DNA from: Actinomycetota bacterium
GTDB taxonomy: Bacteria > Actinomycetota > Thermoleophilia > Solirubrobacterales > Solirubrobacteraceae
Direction: 5' to 3'
Length of the DNA stretch: 64,000 nucleotides
Assembly: GCA_005885515.1 (NCBI GenBank)
Contig: VAWK01000019.1
Coordinates: 1-64,000, forward strand
The translations under genes and the position numbers were made by a program. The notes beneath the pieces are model-generated. The model saw nothing but the letters and a program-made list of their open reading frames with translations, made no database searches and was not told the DNA's origin. Shown one piece after another: positions 16,934-25,183 of the stretch. Within the stretch, counting starts at the first letter, position 1. Each line of letters begins with the position of its first letter.

Positions 16934-18574
16934 ATGCGCTCGCGGCAGCTGCAGACCGTCCTCACCGACTACGTTGAGGCCGCGGCCGGACATCTGCGCG
17001 CTGAGGTGCAGGCCGGCGCGGAGGTCCCGTTCGAGGTCGGATCCCGCGTGGGGCGCGCGGGTACACGTGGCACGCCGCTGTACTGCTACCGCGCGCTCAC
17101 CGGAGAGTTCATCGACGAGCGCGAGGCGGCGCTCAAACGCCTGCCCTGCCATGCCGAGGCGGCGAAGCTGCTCGAGGGCTTCGACGGCCTCGAGCGCTAC
17201 CTCGCCAACGCGGGCGCCGATGTCGCGCACGCCACACGCCGGGCGCGGGCGCGCGCGGCTATGAGACTGCTGCTGGAGGACGTGTTCCAGGAGCAGACCG
17301 ACTTTCAGGCGCGTCCCGATAGGGTGCGCGCTGCGATCGAGCGGCTCGAGCATTCGGCGTTCGCCTCCCCGAGCCAGCTGACGCTTGTGGCCACGCTGCA
17401 CGGGCTCGCGATCTGCTCGCCCGAGCTCCAGCTTGCCAAGGGGCTTGTGATCGCCCACCCCGAGGCGATCGAAGGAGTGCCGCAGGGCGCCCTCGCTGCG
17501 AGCGCCGAAGCGGGCGCTGACAGCCACCTCCTGGTCGTCCACACGACCGAGCAGGACGACCCGCGCGAGGGGGTGCCCCGCGGGCGCCAGCTGCTCAGGG
17601 ACCTGCTGCGCGCCCTGCGACTGTTCGGCGACGGAAGGGTCGCACTGGGCGCGCTCGGCTGGTTTCGCATCGCGGCGGGCACCTGGGCCCCGGTCGCGAT
17701 CGGGGGCGGCGGCAGGCGGCACGGCACGCTCGTGGTCACCATCGAGCAGGAGGACGAGCTGCGCGCCTTTCGCAACCTGGTCGCGCGGCGCGCGCCCAAG
17801 GGCGACGAGGTCGCGTGGGCGCTGCGGCGCTTCGAGCTGGGATGTGAGCGCGACGCTGCGCACGAGGCCTTGACCGACCACGTGGTCGCGTTGCGCGCGT
17901 TGCTCGAGCCGGAGGGACCCGCCAGCGGTCTGCTCGCCGGCCGCGTGGCCGCGCTGTGCGCGGCCCCCGAGGGCCGCGCACAGCTGAGCGAGCGCGTGGC
18001 CGAGGCGCTCGCCGTCGAGCGCTCCCTGATCGCCGGGACATCGGTCAAGCCGGCGACCGTGCGCGCCCTCGTGGACGAGCTCTCCGCTCACCTGCGTGCG
18101 CTGCTCAGCGACGTCATCTGCGGGCATCTCGACCCCGACCTGGTCACGCTGGCCGACGAGTTGCTGCTGGCTCCCGCGGATGGCGAGGATGTCGCGGAAG
18201 CCGACTGCGCGGGCGGCGACGCCAAGCCCGAGCTCGAAGGCAAGGCGCAGGGCGACCCCCAAGCCGAGGCCGACGACGAGGCCGAGGCCGACGTCGACGA
18301 CGAAGCCGAGGTCGACGGCGAGGACGAAGCCGAGGTCGATGGCGAAGCCGACGTCGACGACGAAGCAGAGGTCGACGGCGTAGCGGAGGTCGGGCCGCCC
18401 AGGAGCGCCGGCCCCGTCTACGCCGGCTCCTCGACGGGAGCAGAGGCCGAGCCTGGCGACGGGGCCACGTCGCGCGCGGCGGCGGATGAGGCGGATGAGG
18501 GGGATGAGGCGGACGACCCCGTCGGCGCGCGCTCTGTGAAGCGGAGCCGCAGGCGAGCGGTCAAGCGGCGCTGA
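16934..18574 (+). CDS. Large hypothetical protein with acidic repeat tail
   Basis: I do not recognise this 546-residue protein. Residues 1-430 form a soluble, mostly helical domain with no signal peptide, no membrane helix and no nucleotide-binding motif; notable blocks are EVPFEVGSRVGRAGTRGTPLYCYR, split around residue 45, and LVVHTTEQDDPREGVPRGRQLL near 204. Residues 436-482 are an Asp/Glu repeat made of DDEAEVDG-like units, followed by a second acidic stretch and a very basic last dozen residues (SVKRSRRRAVKRR). A GGGAG ribosome binding site precedes the ATG. It converges on the ArsA-type ATPase gene. Confidence 0.75.
   Translation: MRSRQLQTVLTDYVEAAAGHLRAEVQAGAEVPFEVGSRVGRAGTRGTPLYCYRALTGEFIDEREAALKRLPCHAEAAKLLEGFDGLERYLANAGADVAHATRRARARAAMRLLLEDVFQEQTDFQARPDRVRAAIERLEHSAFASPSQLTLVATLHGLAICSPELQLAKGLVIAHPEAIEGVPQGALAASAEAGADSHLLVVHTTEQDDPREGVPRGRQLLRDLLRALRLFGDGRVALGALGWFRIAAGTWAPVAIGGGGRRHGTLVVTIEQEDELRAFRNLVARRAPKGDEVAWALRRFELGCERDAAHEALTDHVVALRALLEPEGPASGLLAGRVAALCAAPEGRAQLSERVAEALAVERSLIAGTSVKPATVRALVDELSAHLRALLSDVICGHLDPDLVTLADELLLAPADGEDVAEADCAGGDAKPELEGKAQGDPQAEADDEAEADVDDEAEVDGEDEAEVDGEADVDDEAEVDGVAEVGPPRSAGPVYAGSSTGAEAEPGDGATSRAAADEADEGDEADDPVGARSVKRSRRRAVKRR
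18250..18385 (+). repeat. Tandem GAC/GAG-rich coding repeat
   Basis: About 135 bases consist of imperfect copies of a GACGACGAAGCCGAGGTCGA-like unit encoding the acidic tail of the large hypothetical. Copies differ at synonymous and non-synonymous positions, so the array is not freshly expanded. Confidence 0.7.
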
Positions 18575-18639
18575 GCGCCGGATGCGCGCGACGGCATGCC
18601 GCGAGGCGCCTGGCACTTGGCCAGGAGGCTGTCGTACGC

Positions 18640-19761
18640 TCAGCGGAAGAGGTGCTCGGCCACGCGCGCCAGGGCGGCGACGTCGTTGACGTCCTCGCCC
18701 AGGTCGGGGATGAGCAGCGGATGGGCCTCCCCGAGCTGCTCCGACAGCCGCTCGATCGTGTGCCGGTCGCGCCGCGCGAGCACGTCGAAGTCGCTGAGGT
18801 TTGCGGCGAGGCGCGCCGCCAGACTGGGCCCGAGATCGGCGGCGAGCTCCGCCTGAACGGCCGCGGCGGAGCGGCCGCCGAGGCCGTCGAAGTGCACGCG
18901 ATTGATGATCAACCCTCCTCGCGACATGCCCGCCGCGGCCAGCCGGTCGGCCAGGAACACGGCCTCGCGCGCGGGCTCGGGCTCCGGGGAGGTGACGATC
19001 ATGAACGTGGTCGCAGGGTCGCGCAGCAGCGATGCCACACCGCGGGTGCGCTCGCTGAAGCCGTCGAGCACGCCGGACAGCGAGCGGAAGAAGGCGGACA
19101 GGTCGCCGAGCATGTCCAGGCCGGTGACGCGCGCGAAGATCGCGAACACCAGGCTGGTGGAGCGTCCGAACACGCGCGCCGCGAGCCCGCCGGGCGTGAG
19201 GAACACCTTCAGGGCACGGCCTTCGAGGAAGCCCAGCAGCCGTGTGGGCGCCTCGATGAAATCGACGGCGTTTCGCGACGGCGGCGTGTCGAGGACGATC
19301 GCGTCGAAGTCGCGTTCGTTGCGCAGCTCATAGAGCTTCGCTATGGCGCTCAGCTCCTGCGAGCCGGCGACGGTCGATGAGAGCTGCCGGTAGATGGGAT
19401 TCGCCAGGATTTCCTCGCGAGTGGCGCCGTCGGGCGCCAGGCGGGTGACGATCTCGTCCAGCGTGCGCTTGGCGTCGAGCATCATCGCCCACAGCTCGCC
19501 CCGCATGTGAAGCCCCCGAGCGGCGAACGGCTGCGGATCGAGCCGGCGCGGATCGCCAGAGAGCTCCTGCAGGCCGAGCGCCTCGGCGAGCCTCGCCGCC
19601 GGATCGATCGTGACGGCTGCCACCTTGGCTCCCGCCATCGACAGCCCCAACGCGAGCGCCGCCGAGGTCGTGGTCTTTCCGACGCCGCCCGCCCCCACGC
19701 AGATGCAGACGTGCTTTCCGCGCAGGCGCTCGCCCGCGCCCGAACGCTCGCTGGCCGGCAT
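18640..19761 (-). CDS. ArsA/GET3-family ATPase
   Basis: The 373-residue protein has the deviant Walker A GAGGVGKTTTS at residues 23-33, switch I VTIDPAARLAEALG, and switch II-like LDTPPSRNAVDF, all typical of ArsA-related P-loop ATPases. In actinobacteria such proteins are widespread and mostly uncharacterised; the arsenite-binding cysteines of true ArsA pumps are not evident here, so arsenic resistance is unlikely. It starts 93 bases from the divergent parA, another member of the same ATPase superclass. The physiological cargo is unknown. Confidence 0.88.
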   Translation of the reverse strand: MPASERSGAGERLRGKHVCICVGAGGVGKTTTSAALALGLSMAGAKVAAVTIDPAARLAEALGLQELSGDPRRLDPQPFAARGLHMRGELWAMMLDAKRTLDEIVTRLAPDGATREEILANPIYRQLSSTVAGSQELSAIAKLYELRNERDFDAIVLDTPPSRNAVDFIEAPTRLLGFLEGRALKVFLTPGGLAARVFGRSTSLVFAIFARVTGLDMLGDLSAFFRSLSGVLDGFSERTRGVASLLRDPATTFMIVTSPEPEPAREAVFLADRLAAAGMSRGGLIINRVHFDGLGGRSAAAVQAELAADLGPSLAARLAANLSDFDVLARRDRHTIERLSEQLGEAHPLLIPDLGEDVNDVAALARVAEHLFR

Positions 19762-19853
19762 CAGCCGATCCTAGTTTTCTCGTGCAGGAATCCCCCTGCG
19801 CTATGCGAATACCCACCGGACGGGCTTTCCCACAACGAGCATCGGAGCCAACC

Positions 19854-20621
19854 GTGGAAGGACGGGCCAAGGTCATCGCGTTCGCCAACCAGAAGGGCGG
19901 CGTGGCCAAGACGACGACAACGCTGAACCTCGCGGCCGCGTTCGCCGAGGAGGGCCACCGCGTGCTGTGCGTCGACATGGACCCCCAGGGCAACCTCACG
20001 ATGTCCCAGGGAATCGACCCGGACACGCTCGAGAAATCGATGTACGACGTCCTCGTGCACAAGGTCTCGATCCGCGAGGTGATCCGCCGGCGCGAGATCG
20101 ACGTCGCGTGCGCCTCGATCGACCTGGCTGGCGCGGAGATCGCGATGTCGACCATGATCGGCCGCGAGCGCGCGCTGCAGAAGGCTTTCCAGCCGATCCT
20201 CGAGGACTACGACTTCATCTGCATCGACACCCCGCCCAGCCTCGGGCTGCTCACGATCAATGCCCTGACCGCGGCCGACAAGGTGATCGTCCCCGTGCAG
20301 TGCGAGTATCTGTCGATGCGCGGACTGATCCAGCTTCAGAACACGCTCGCGATGATCCGCGAGAACCTCAATCCGGGCGTTGACATCGAGGGTATTCTGC
20401 CCACGTTGGTGGACTCGCGCACCATCCACGCCAAGGAGGCGATCGAGATCCTCGAGGAAAACTTCGGTGATCGCGTGTTCGCCTCGCGAATCCGCAAGAC
20501 GATCCGCTTCGCAGAGGCGCCGGTGAAGGGGATGTCGGTGCTCAAGTACGAGCCGGACGGGGTTGCGGCTCAGTCCTACCGGCAGCTGGCTCAGGAGGTG
20601 CTCGACGGTGGCAAGCGCTAA
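19854..20621 (+). CDS. parA: ParA/Soj-family ATPase coupled to ftsZ
   Basis: The 255-residue ParA-type ATPase shows the deviant Walker A KGGVAKTT at residues 14-21 with the signature lysine, DMDPQGNLTMSQG, and the switch motif IDTPPSLGLLTINAL. ParA proteins dimerise on nucleoid DNA with ATP and position chromosomes, plasmids, or the division ring. The GTG at 19854 with GGAG six bases upstream gives the usual family length; GTG 19782 or ATG 19803 would add an unconserved tail. No parB or parS is visible. The last 14 bases overlap ftsZ, so the two are translationally coupled, which points to division-site placement. Confidence 0.93.
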   Translation: MEGRAKVIAFANQKGGVAKTTTTLNLAAAFAEEGHRVLCVDMDPQGNLTMSQGIDPDTLEKSMYDVLVHKVSIREVIRRREIDVACASIDLAGAEIAMSTMIGRERALQKAFQPILEDYDFICIDTPPSLGLLTINALTAADKVIVPVQCEYLSMRGLIQLQNTLAMIRENLNPGVDIEGILPTLVDSRTIHAKEAIEILEENFGDRVFASRIRKTIRFAEAPVKGMSVLKYEPDGVAAQSYRQLAQEVLDGGKR

Positions 20622-22083
20622 ACGGGCGAGCATGCGGGAAGGGCCGCTGGCGGCGCTGTTCCGCAAAACGGAAGCTGACGAGGACCGGCCGGCGGAGTCC
20701 GCGCCGCCCGAGCCGCCGGCCGAGGCGGCGACGCCCGATCCCACAGGGACGGCGCAGGGGCACGTCCGGCCCCAGGCAGGCTCGAGCGCGCCGGCGACGG
20801 CGGACGTCCAGGACGCTCCGCCGCGCGTGCCCACGCCGCGCGAGCGGCTGCGCCACGCCTTCTCGTCCGAGATCCCCGAGGACATGATGGATCGGCAGGG
20901 CGTCGCCAAGGTGATGGATGGTTACCCCCGCGAGCATGCGCTCGAGCGGTCCGAGGAGCACGCCACCGGACAGCCCGTGATACGCGTTGTCGGCGTCGGT
21001 GGGGCTGGCGTGAATGCCGTCAACCGCATGGTCGAGGCCGAGGTCGAGGGCGTGGAGTTCATCGCCGTCAACACCGACCTGCAGTCCCTGCAGCAGTCGA
21101 CCGCCGATGCCACGCTGCACATCGGCGCGCAGCTGACCCGCGGGCTCGGGTCGGGCTCGGATCCGCAGATCGGGCGCCAGGCGGCGATGGACGACTACGA
21201 CCGCATCAAGGCGCTGCTGAAGGGATCGGACATGATCTTCATCACCGCCGGTGCGGGCGGTGGCACGGGCAGCGGCGCGGCGCCGATCGTGGCCCGGATC
21301 GCGCATGAAGTCGGCGCGTTGACGGTCGCGATCATCACCAAGCCGTTCGGCTTCGAGGGCACGCGCCGGGGCGAGCAGGCCGAGCGCGGCGTCGGCGCGC
21401 TCGCCGGCGAGGTGGACACCCTGATCGTCGTGCCCAACAACCGCCTGCTTGCCGTGCTGGACAAGCAGACCGCGATCGTGGAGGCATTCCGCGTGGCCGA
21501 CGACGTGCTCCGCCAGGGCGTCCAGGGCATCGCCGACCTCGTCACGCTACCCGGCCTGATCAACCTCGACTTCGCAGACGTGCGCACGATCATGAGCGAC
21601 GCTGGCAACGCGCTGCTGGGCATCGGCATGGGCGTCGGCGAGAGCCGCGCCACCGAGGCCGCGATGCAGGCGGTCGCCTCGCCGCTGCTGGAAACCTCAA
21701 TGGAGGGCGCACGCTCGATCCTGCTGTCGATCACCGGCGGTACGAGCCTGTCCCTGTGGGAGGTCAACGAGGCCGCAAGGTCGGTGTCGGACGCCGCCCA
21801 TCCCGACGCGAACATCATTTTCGGTGCGATGGTCGATGAGAAGCTGGACGACCAGGTCTGGGTCACCGTGGTGGCCACCGGCTACGGCGACCACGGCAGG
21901 CGCAGGAGCGTTGGGCGCATGCAGGAGCCGGCGGGGGAGCCGAGGGTCCAGCGCACCGGCCCGGGAGCGGGCAACCGCCGCGAGCGCCCGGGCGTCGGCG
22001 TTCACGCGGGCGGACCGGCGAGCGGTCGTCGAGGCCTCGGGGTTGACGAGCTCGAAGTGCCCGAGTTCATCCCCAACAGCTGA
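20608..22083 (+). CDS. ftsZ: Cell division GTPase FtsZ with long N-terminal extension
   Basis: FtsZ polymerises into the cytokinetic ring. The GTPase core starts near residue 123 (VIRVVGVGGAGVNAVNRM), with the tubulin signature GAGGGTGSG at 215-223, the T7 loop NLDFADVRT, and the C-terminal partner-binding tail DELEVPEFIPNS. Unusually, about 122 residues precede the core: a basic start MASAKRASMREGPLAALFRK, a Pro/Ala/Glu-rich linker and a second block PRERLRHAFSSEIPEDMM. A strong AGGAGG at 20593-20598 precedes the GTG, inside parA. It is away from any dcw cluster, so a second, canonical FtsZ may exist elsewhere. Confidence 0.95.
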   Translation: MASAKRASMREGPLAALFRKTEADEDRPAESAPPEPPAEAATPDPTGTAQGHVRPQAGSSAPATADVQDAPPRVPTPRERLRHAFSSEIPEDMMDRQGVAKVMDGYPREHALERSEEHATGQPVIRVVGVGGAGVNAVNRMVEAEVEGVEFIAVNTDLQSLQQSTADATLHIGAQLTRGLGSGSDPQIGRQAAMDDYDRIKALLKGSDMIFITAGAGGGTGSGAAPIVARIAHEVGALTVAIITKPFGFEGTRRGEQAERGVGALAGEVDTLIVVPNNRLLAVLDKQTAIVEAFRVADDVLRQGVQGIADLVTLPGLINLDFADVRTIMSDAGNALLGIGMGVGESRATEAAMQAVASPLLETSMEGARSILLSITGGTSLSLWEVNEAARSVSDAAHPDANIIFGAMVDEKLDDQVWVTVVATGYGDHGRRRSVGRMQEPAGEPRVQRTGPGAGNRRERPGVGVHAGGPASGRRGLGVDELEVPEFIPNS

Positions 22084-22119
22084 ACAGCGCCGGCGGTACA
22101 GCTGAACAGCGCCAGCGGT
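22076..22119 (+). repeat. 22-base tandem duplication spanning the ftsZ stop
   Basis: ACAGCTGAACAGCGCCGGCG plus GT occurs twice in tandem with one mismatch. The first copy contains the ftsZ TGA, so the stop region has been copied. Confidence 0.85.
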
Positions 22120-22201
22120 GCTGACCGCGGCGCCCCGGCGCGGATGCCGCGGCGCGTCCGCGCAGCGCCGTCGTGCGTGAGCGCTGTGCTATCGCTTGGG
22201 A

Positions 22202-23677
22202 ATGAGCAACGCGAAGCGGGGCGTCGTGGCGGCGGGGCATCCTCTCACCGCCGAGGCGGGCGCCAGGGTCCTACGCGAAGGCGGCAACGCGGTCGACGCA
22301 GCCGTGGGCGCGATGCTGACGTCGTTCGCGGCCGAGCCGCTGCTGACCGGACTGGGCGCTGGCGGCTACATGCTTGTCGCCGGCGCCGGGCGCGAGCCGG
22401 CGCTGCTTGACTTCTTCGTGCAGGCGCCGACGCGCCCGCAGGAGGGCGTGGGCGCCGTGCTCGAGGCGATCGACGTGTCCTTCGGCGACGCCGCCCAGGT
22501 ATTCCACATCGGCCCGGCCTCGTGCGGCGTATACGGGACGCCCGCCGGCGTCTGCGAGGCGGTACGCCGCTGGGGGACCATGCCGCTGGGTGTGCTGGCC
22601 GCGCCGGCGGCAAAGCTCGCGCGGGACGGCGTCGAGCTGAACGCCCAGCAGGCCTACGTCGCCAAGATCCTCGCGGACCTGCTGCGCAGCACTCCCGAGT
22701 GCGCGGCGCTGTGGGCGCCCCGCGGCCACATCCTCCAGCAGGGCGAGGTGCTGCACAATCCGGAGCTGGGGGATGCTCTGGAGCGGCTGGGTGAGCGCGG
22801 CGCCGAGCCCTTCTACCGGGGCGAGGTGGCGTTGGCGGTCTGCGACTGGCTCGCCGCGCGCGGCGGGTCGCTCACGCGTGCCGACCTCGCCGGCTACAGC
22901 GCGATCGCGCGAGCGCCCGTGCGCGTCTCCTACCGCGATCGTGAGGTGTTGACCAACCCGCCGCCGTCGGCGGGGGGGACGCTGCTCGCCTACGCGCTGG
23001 CCCTGCTCGACCGCGGACCCTCGCCGCCGACGCTGCGCGGCGTGGTGGACGCGATGCAAGCGGCGCAGTCCGAGCGCACCCCCGAGTTCGTCGAAGGCCT
23101 GGCTGAGGACGGCTTCCTGGAGCGCTTTCTCAGCGCCCACCTGGGCGCTACCACGCACATCTCGGTGCTGGACGGCGACGGGTGCGCGTGCAGCGCCACC
23201 GCCACCAACGGAGAGGGCTCGGGCGTGGTCGTGCCGGGCACGGGGATGCATCTCAACAACGTGATGGGCGAGGAGGACCTCAACCCACTGGGCTTTCACC
23301 GTCACCTGCCCGGGCGGCGCCTGCCGAGCATGATGGCCCCGTCGATCGTGATGCGCGACGGCAAGGTCGAGCTGGTGCTTGGCAGCGCCGGCTCCAATCG
23401 CATCCGCTCCGCGCTGCTGCAGACGATCGTCGGAGTGGTCGACCACTGCCTGTCCGCCCGCGCGGCCGTGGACGCGCCGCGCGTGCATTTCGAAGATGGC
23501 GTCGTGTACGTCGAGCCGGGCATCGACGAGGCCGCGCTCGAGACGATCGACGCGCGCATCGTGCGCTTCGGCGCGCTCAACCTGTTCTTCGGCGGAGTGC
23601 AGGCGGTGCTGCGAGCCGGCGGGCGCTTGAGCGGCGCAGGCGACCCGCGCCGCGGCGGCGTGGCGGTGGTGGTGTGA
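22202..23677 (+). CDS. ggt: Gamma-glutamyltransferase
   Basis: GGT transfers or hydrolyses the gamma-glutamyl group of glutathione-like compounds and is made as a proenzyme that self-cleaves before a threonine. The 491-residue protein has the N-terminal GHPLTAEAGARVLREGGNAVDAA spread from residue 13, GGLGAGGYML-like oxyanion region and the cleavage site LGATTHISVLDGDG, where the second Thr would become the nucleophile. PSMMAPSIV and GSAGSNRI match the glutamate-binding region. No signal peptide is seen, so it is probably cytoplasmic. The ATG is preferred to the TTG six bases earlier. Confidence 0.93.
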   Translation: MSNAKRGVVAAGHPLTAEAGARVLREGGNAVDAAVGAMLTSFAAEPLLTGLGAGGYMLVAGAGREPALLDFFVQAPTRPQEGVGAVLEAIDVSFGDAAQVFHIGPASCGVYGTPAGVCEAVRRWGTMPLGVLAAPAAKLARDGVELNAQQAYVAKILADLLRSTPECAALWAPRGHILQQGEVLHNPELGDALERLGERGAEPFYRGEVALAVCDWLAARGGSLTRADLAGYSAIARAPVRVSYRDREVLTNPPPSAGGTLLAYALALLDRGPSPPTLRGVVDAMQAAQSERTPEFVEGLAEDGFLERFLSAHLGATTHISVLDGDGCACSATATNGEGSGVVVPGTGMHLNNVMGEEDLNPLGFHRHLPGRRLPSMMAPSIVMRDGKVELVLGSAGSNRIRSALLQTIVGVVDHCLSARAAVDAPRVHFEDGVVYVEPGIDEAALETIDARIVRFGALNLFFGGVQAVLRAGGRLSGAGDPRRGGVAVVV

Positions 23678-23772
23678 GCGGCGCCGCCGTCGGCCCGGCG
23701 CGGCTGCGCGCGCCGCGGCGGCGTGGCGGTCTCGTGTGAGCCGCGCGGGCCCGTCGGCCGGGCGCCGTTGGG
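23647..23772 (+). repeat. 63-base diverged tandem duplication, ggt end to lipoprotein start
   Basis: A 21-base exact block (23647-23667 and 23710-23730) begins two 63-base units that remain alignable (GTGTGAGC, CCGTCGGCC, GGCGC). The unit carrying the ggt stop was copied so that the second unit supplies the GTG start of the lipoprotein gene. Confidence 0.65.
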
Positions 23773-24215
23773 CGCGCCGCCTGGTGCGTCCGCGGCCGTC
23801 GTGGCGCTGGCGCGCTCTCGGCGCCGGCCTTGCGGCCGCGGGCTCGGTGGCCGGCTGCGGCGGCATCAGGGCGCCGGACCTCTTCCTGGTGCAGCGCACC
23901 GGCACCGTCCCGGGCGCGCGGCTGACGCTGCTCGTGAACGAAGAAGGCGGCGTCCGCTGCAACGGCGGGCCCACGCTCAAGCTGGCCGATCCGCAGCTGG
24001 TCGAAGCGCGAGGCATCCAGGAAGACCTGCGCGACCCGGCCTCCAAGCACATCTCGCTGCCGCCCGGGCCGCAGCCGGTGTTCAGCTACCGCGTGCGCGA
24101 GGAAAGCGGCAGTGTCAGCTTCAGCGACGACTCGAGCGGGCAGCCGAAGGTCTTTCACCGGCTCGCCCTGTTCGTGCTGCAGACCGCCCAGCGCGTGTGT
24201 CACCTGCCGATCTAG
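23736..24215 (+). CDS. Putative secreted lipoprotein, unknown function
   Basis: The 159-residue product begins with an arginine-rich n-region (RRWARRLVRPRPSWRWR), a short hydrophobic stretch and the lipobox SVAGC near residue 41, so it should be lipid-modified and exported, possibly through Tat because of the arginines (inference). The mature part is a small beta-rich domain (APDLFLVQRTG, LTLLVNEEGGVRCNGG, VFSYRVREESGSVSFSD). I do not recognise the family. The start codon lies in a duplicated copy of the ggt stop region. The gene's last 95 bases overlap the converging methyltransferase. Confidence 0.75.
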   Translation: MSRAGPSAGRRWARRLVRPRPSWRWRALGAGLAAAGSVAGCGGIRAPDLFLVQRTGTVPGARLTLLVNEEGGVRCNGGPTLKLADPQLVEARGIQEDLRDPASKHISLPPGPQPVFSYRVREESGSVSFSDDSSGQPKVFHRLALFVLQTAQRVCHLPI

Positions 24216-25158
24216 GATTGCCCGGTCGGCGCCGTGCGCTCCGGACGGCGATGGCGCCGGGCTTGCGTGCCGAGATCATGAGGTTGTAGAACACCGCCGC
24301 GGGCAGCCGTGCCTCGAGCAGGGCGCGGTCGAGCGCTTGCAGCAGCAGGTAGCCGTGGTAGGCGTACTGGCGCCACAGCCACGGCACCTGACCGGGGTCG
24401 GCGCTCGCCTCCAGCGTGCGGTTGGCCCAGCCGAACAAGTTCGCGAGCAGCTCCTCGCCGGCCACGCGCACGTCGCCCAGCCCCGCTTGCTGCGCCGCGC
24501 GGCGGAGCTCGCCGGGGGCGAACGCGTGCACGTCGACGAACCGCTCCAGCGCGGCGTCCGAGGCCGCGCCGCGCGCGCCCAGCGCGGCGCCGGCGCCGAC
24601 GGCGCGGCGCCACAGTGGCGCGATCGCTCCCGCCAGGCGCTTGGGCAGCATCGATAAGCGGTCGCCGTAGCGGGATGGCTCACCTGCGAACAGCACGGTG
24701 CCACCGGGCGCGAGCACGCGCTCGAACTCGGCGAACGCGCGCGCTAGGTCGGGGATGTGGTGGAGCACCGCGTGGCCGAACACCAGATCGAAGCTGGCGT
24801 CATTGAATGGCAGGCACTCGGCGTCGGCGCGCACCGTCTCGACCTCCAGCCCCAGCCGTCGCGCGTTGGCCCGCAGCGTGTACAGCATGCCCGGCGAGAT
24901 GTCGCCGCATGTCGCTCGCCCGATCATGCCCGCGCGCAGCATGTTCAGCGTGAAGTAGCCGGTCCCCGCACCGATCTCGAGCGAGCGCGCGAAGCGGCCG
25001 GGCGGATGCCCGAGCGCCTTGTGCAGCTTGGCGATCACCTGCCCGCGACCGGTCACGCCGAAGTCGATGCCCCACTTGAAGTCGTAGTCCCCGGCGGCCA
25101 CGTCGTGGTAGCGGGCGTTCGCCTCGCGGATCTGCTCGGCGGTGAGCGCTGCGGGCAT
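24121..25158 (-). CDS. SAM-dependent class I methyltransferase
   Basis: The 345-residue protein has motif I LEIGAGTGYFTLNML, motif II-like CGDISPGM, motif III ADAECLPFNDASFDLVFGH and the LHHIPDLARAFAEFERVLAPGG block of class I methyltransferases. The ATG at 25158 follows a TATGGT box by 7 bases. The substrate is not shown, but its place beside a second methyltransferase and the GH57 branching enzyme suggests polysaccharide O-methylation. The last 30 residues are arginine-rich and antisense to the end of the lipoprotein gene, suggesting run-through past an ancestral stop. Confidence 0.88.
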   Translation of the reverse strand: MPAALTAEQIREANARYHDVAAGDYDFKWGIDFGVTGRGQVIAKLHKALGHPPGRFARSLEIGAGTGYFTLNMLRAGMIGRATCGDISPGMLYTLRANARRLGLEVETVRADAECLPFNDASFDLVFGHAVLHHIPDLARAFAEFERVLAPGGTVLFAGEPSRYGDRLSMLPKRLAGAIAPLWRRAVGAGAALGARGAASDAALERFVDVHAFAPGELRRAAQQAGLGDVRVAGEELLANLFGWANRTLEASADPGQVPWLWRQYAYHGYLLLQALDRALLEARLPAAVFYNLMISARKPGAIAVRSARRRPGNPRSAGDTRAGRSAARTGRAGERPSAARSSRR

Positions 25159-25165
25159 GCAGCGG

Positions 25166-25175
25166 ACCATATACT
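25166..25175. promoter_or_regulatory. Bidirectional promoter with overlapping -10 boxes
   Basis: Plus-strand TATACT (25170-25175) lies 8 bases before the GTG at 25184, and minus-strand TATGGT (25171-25166) lies 7 bases before the ATG at 25158. The two boxes overlap, so the divergent methyltransferase genes would compete for one promoter site, both giving leaderless messages. Confidence 0.6.
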
Positions 25176-25183
25176 CGCCCGTC

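Noticed and set aside
18609..18625. CCTGGC-ACTTG-GCCAGG hairpin as a terminator
   Set aside because: The stem is short and neither strand has a T-run, so termination cannot be supported.
18640..19761. Arsenite efflux pump ATPase
   Set aside because: No ArsA cysteine ligands, arsB, arsR or arsD are present; the protein is left as an ArsA/GET3-family ATPase.
19762..19853. Centromere-like parS site near parA
   Set aside because: No parS-like palindrome (TGTTTCACGTGAAACA type) or parB gene was found in the window.
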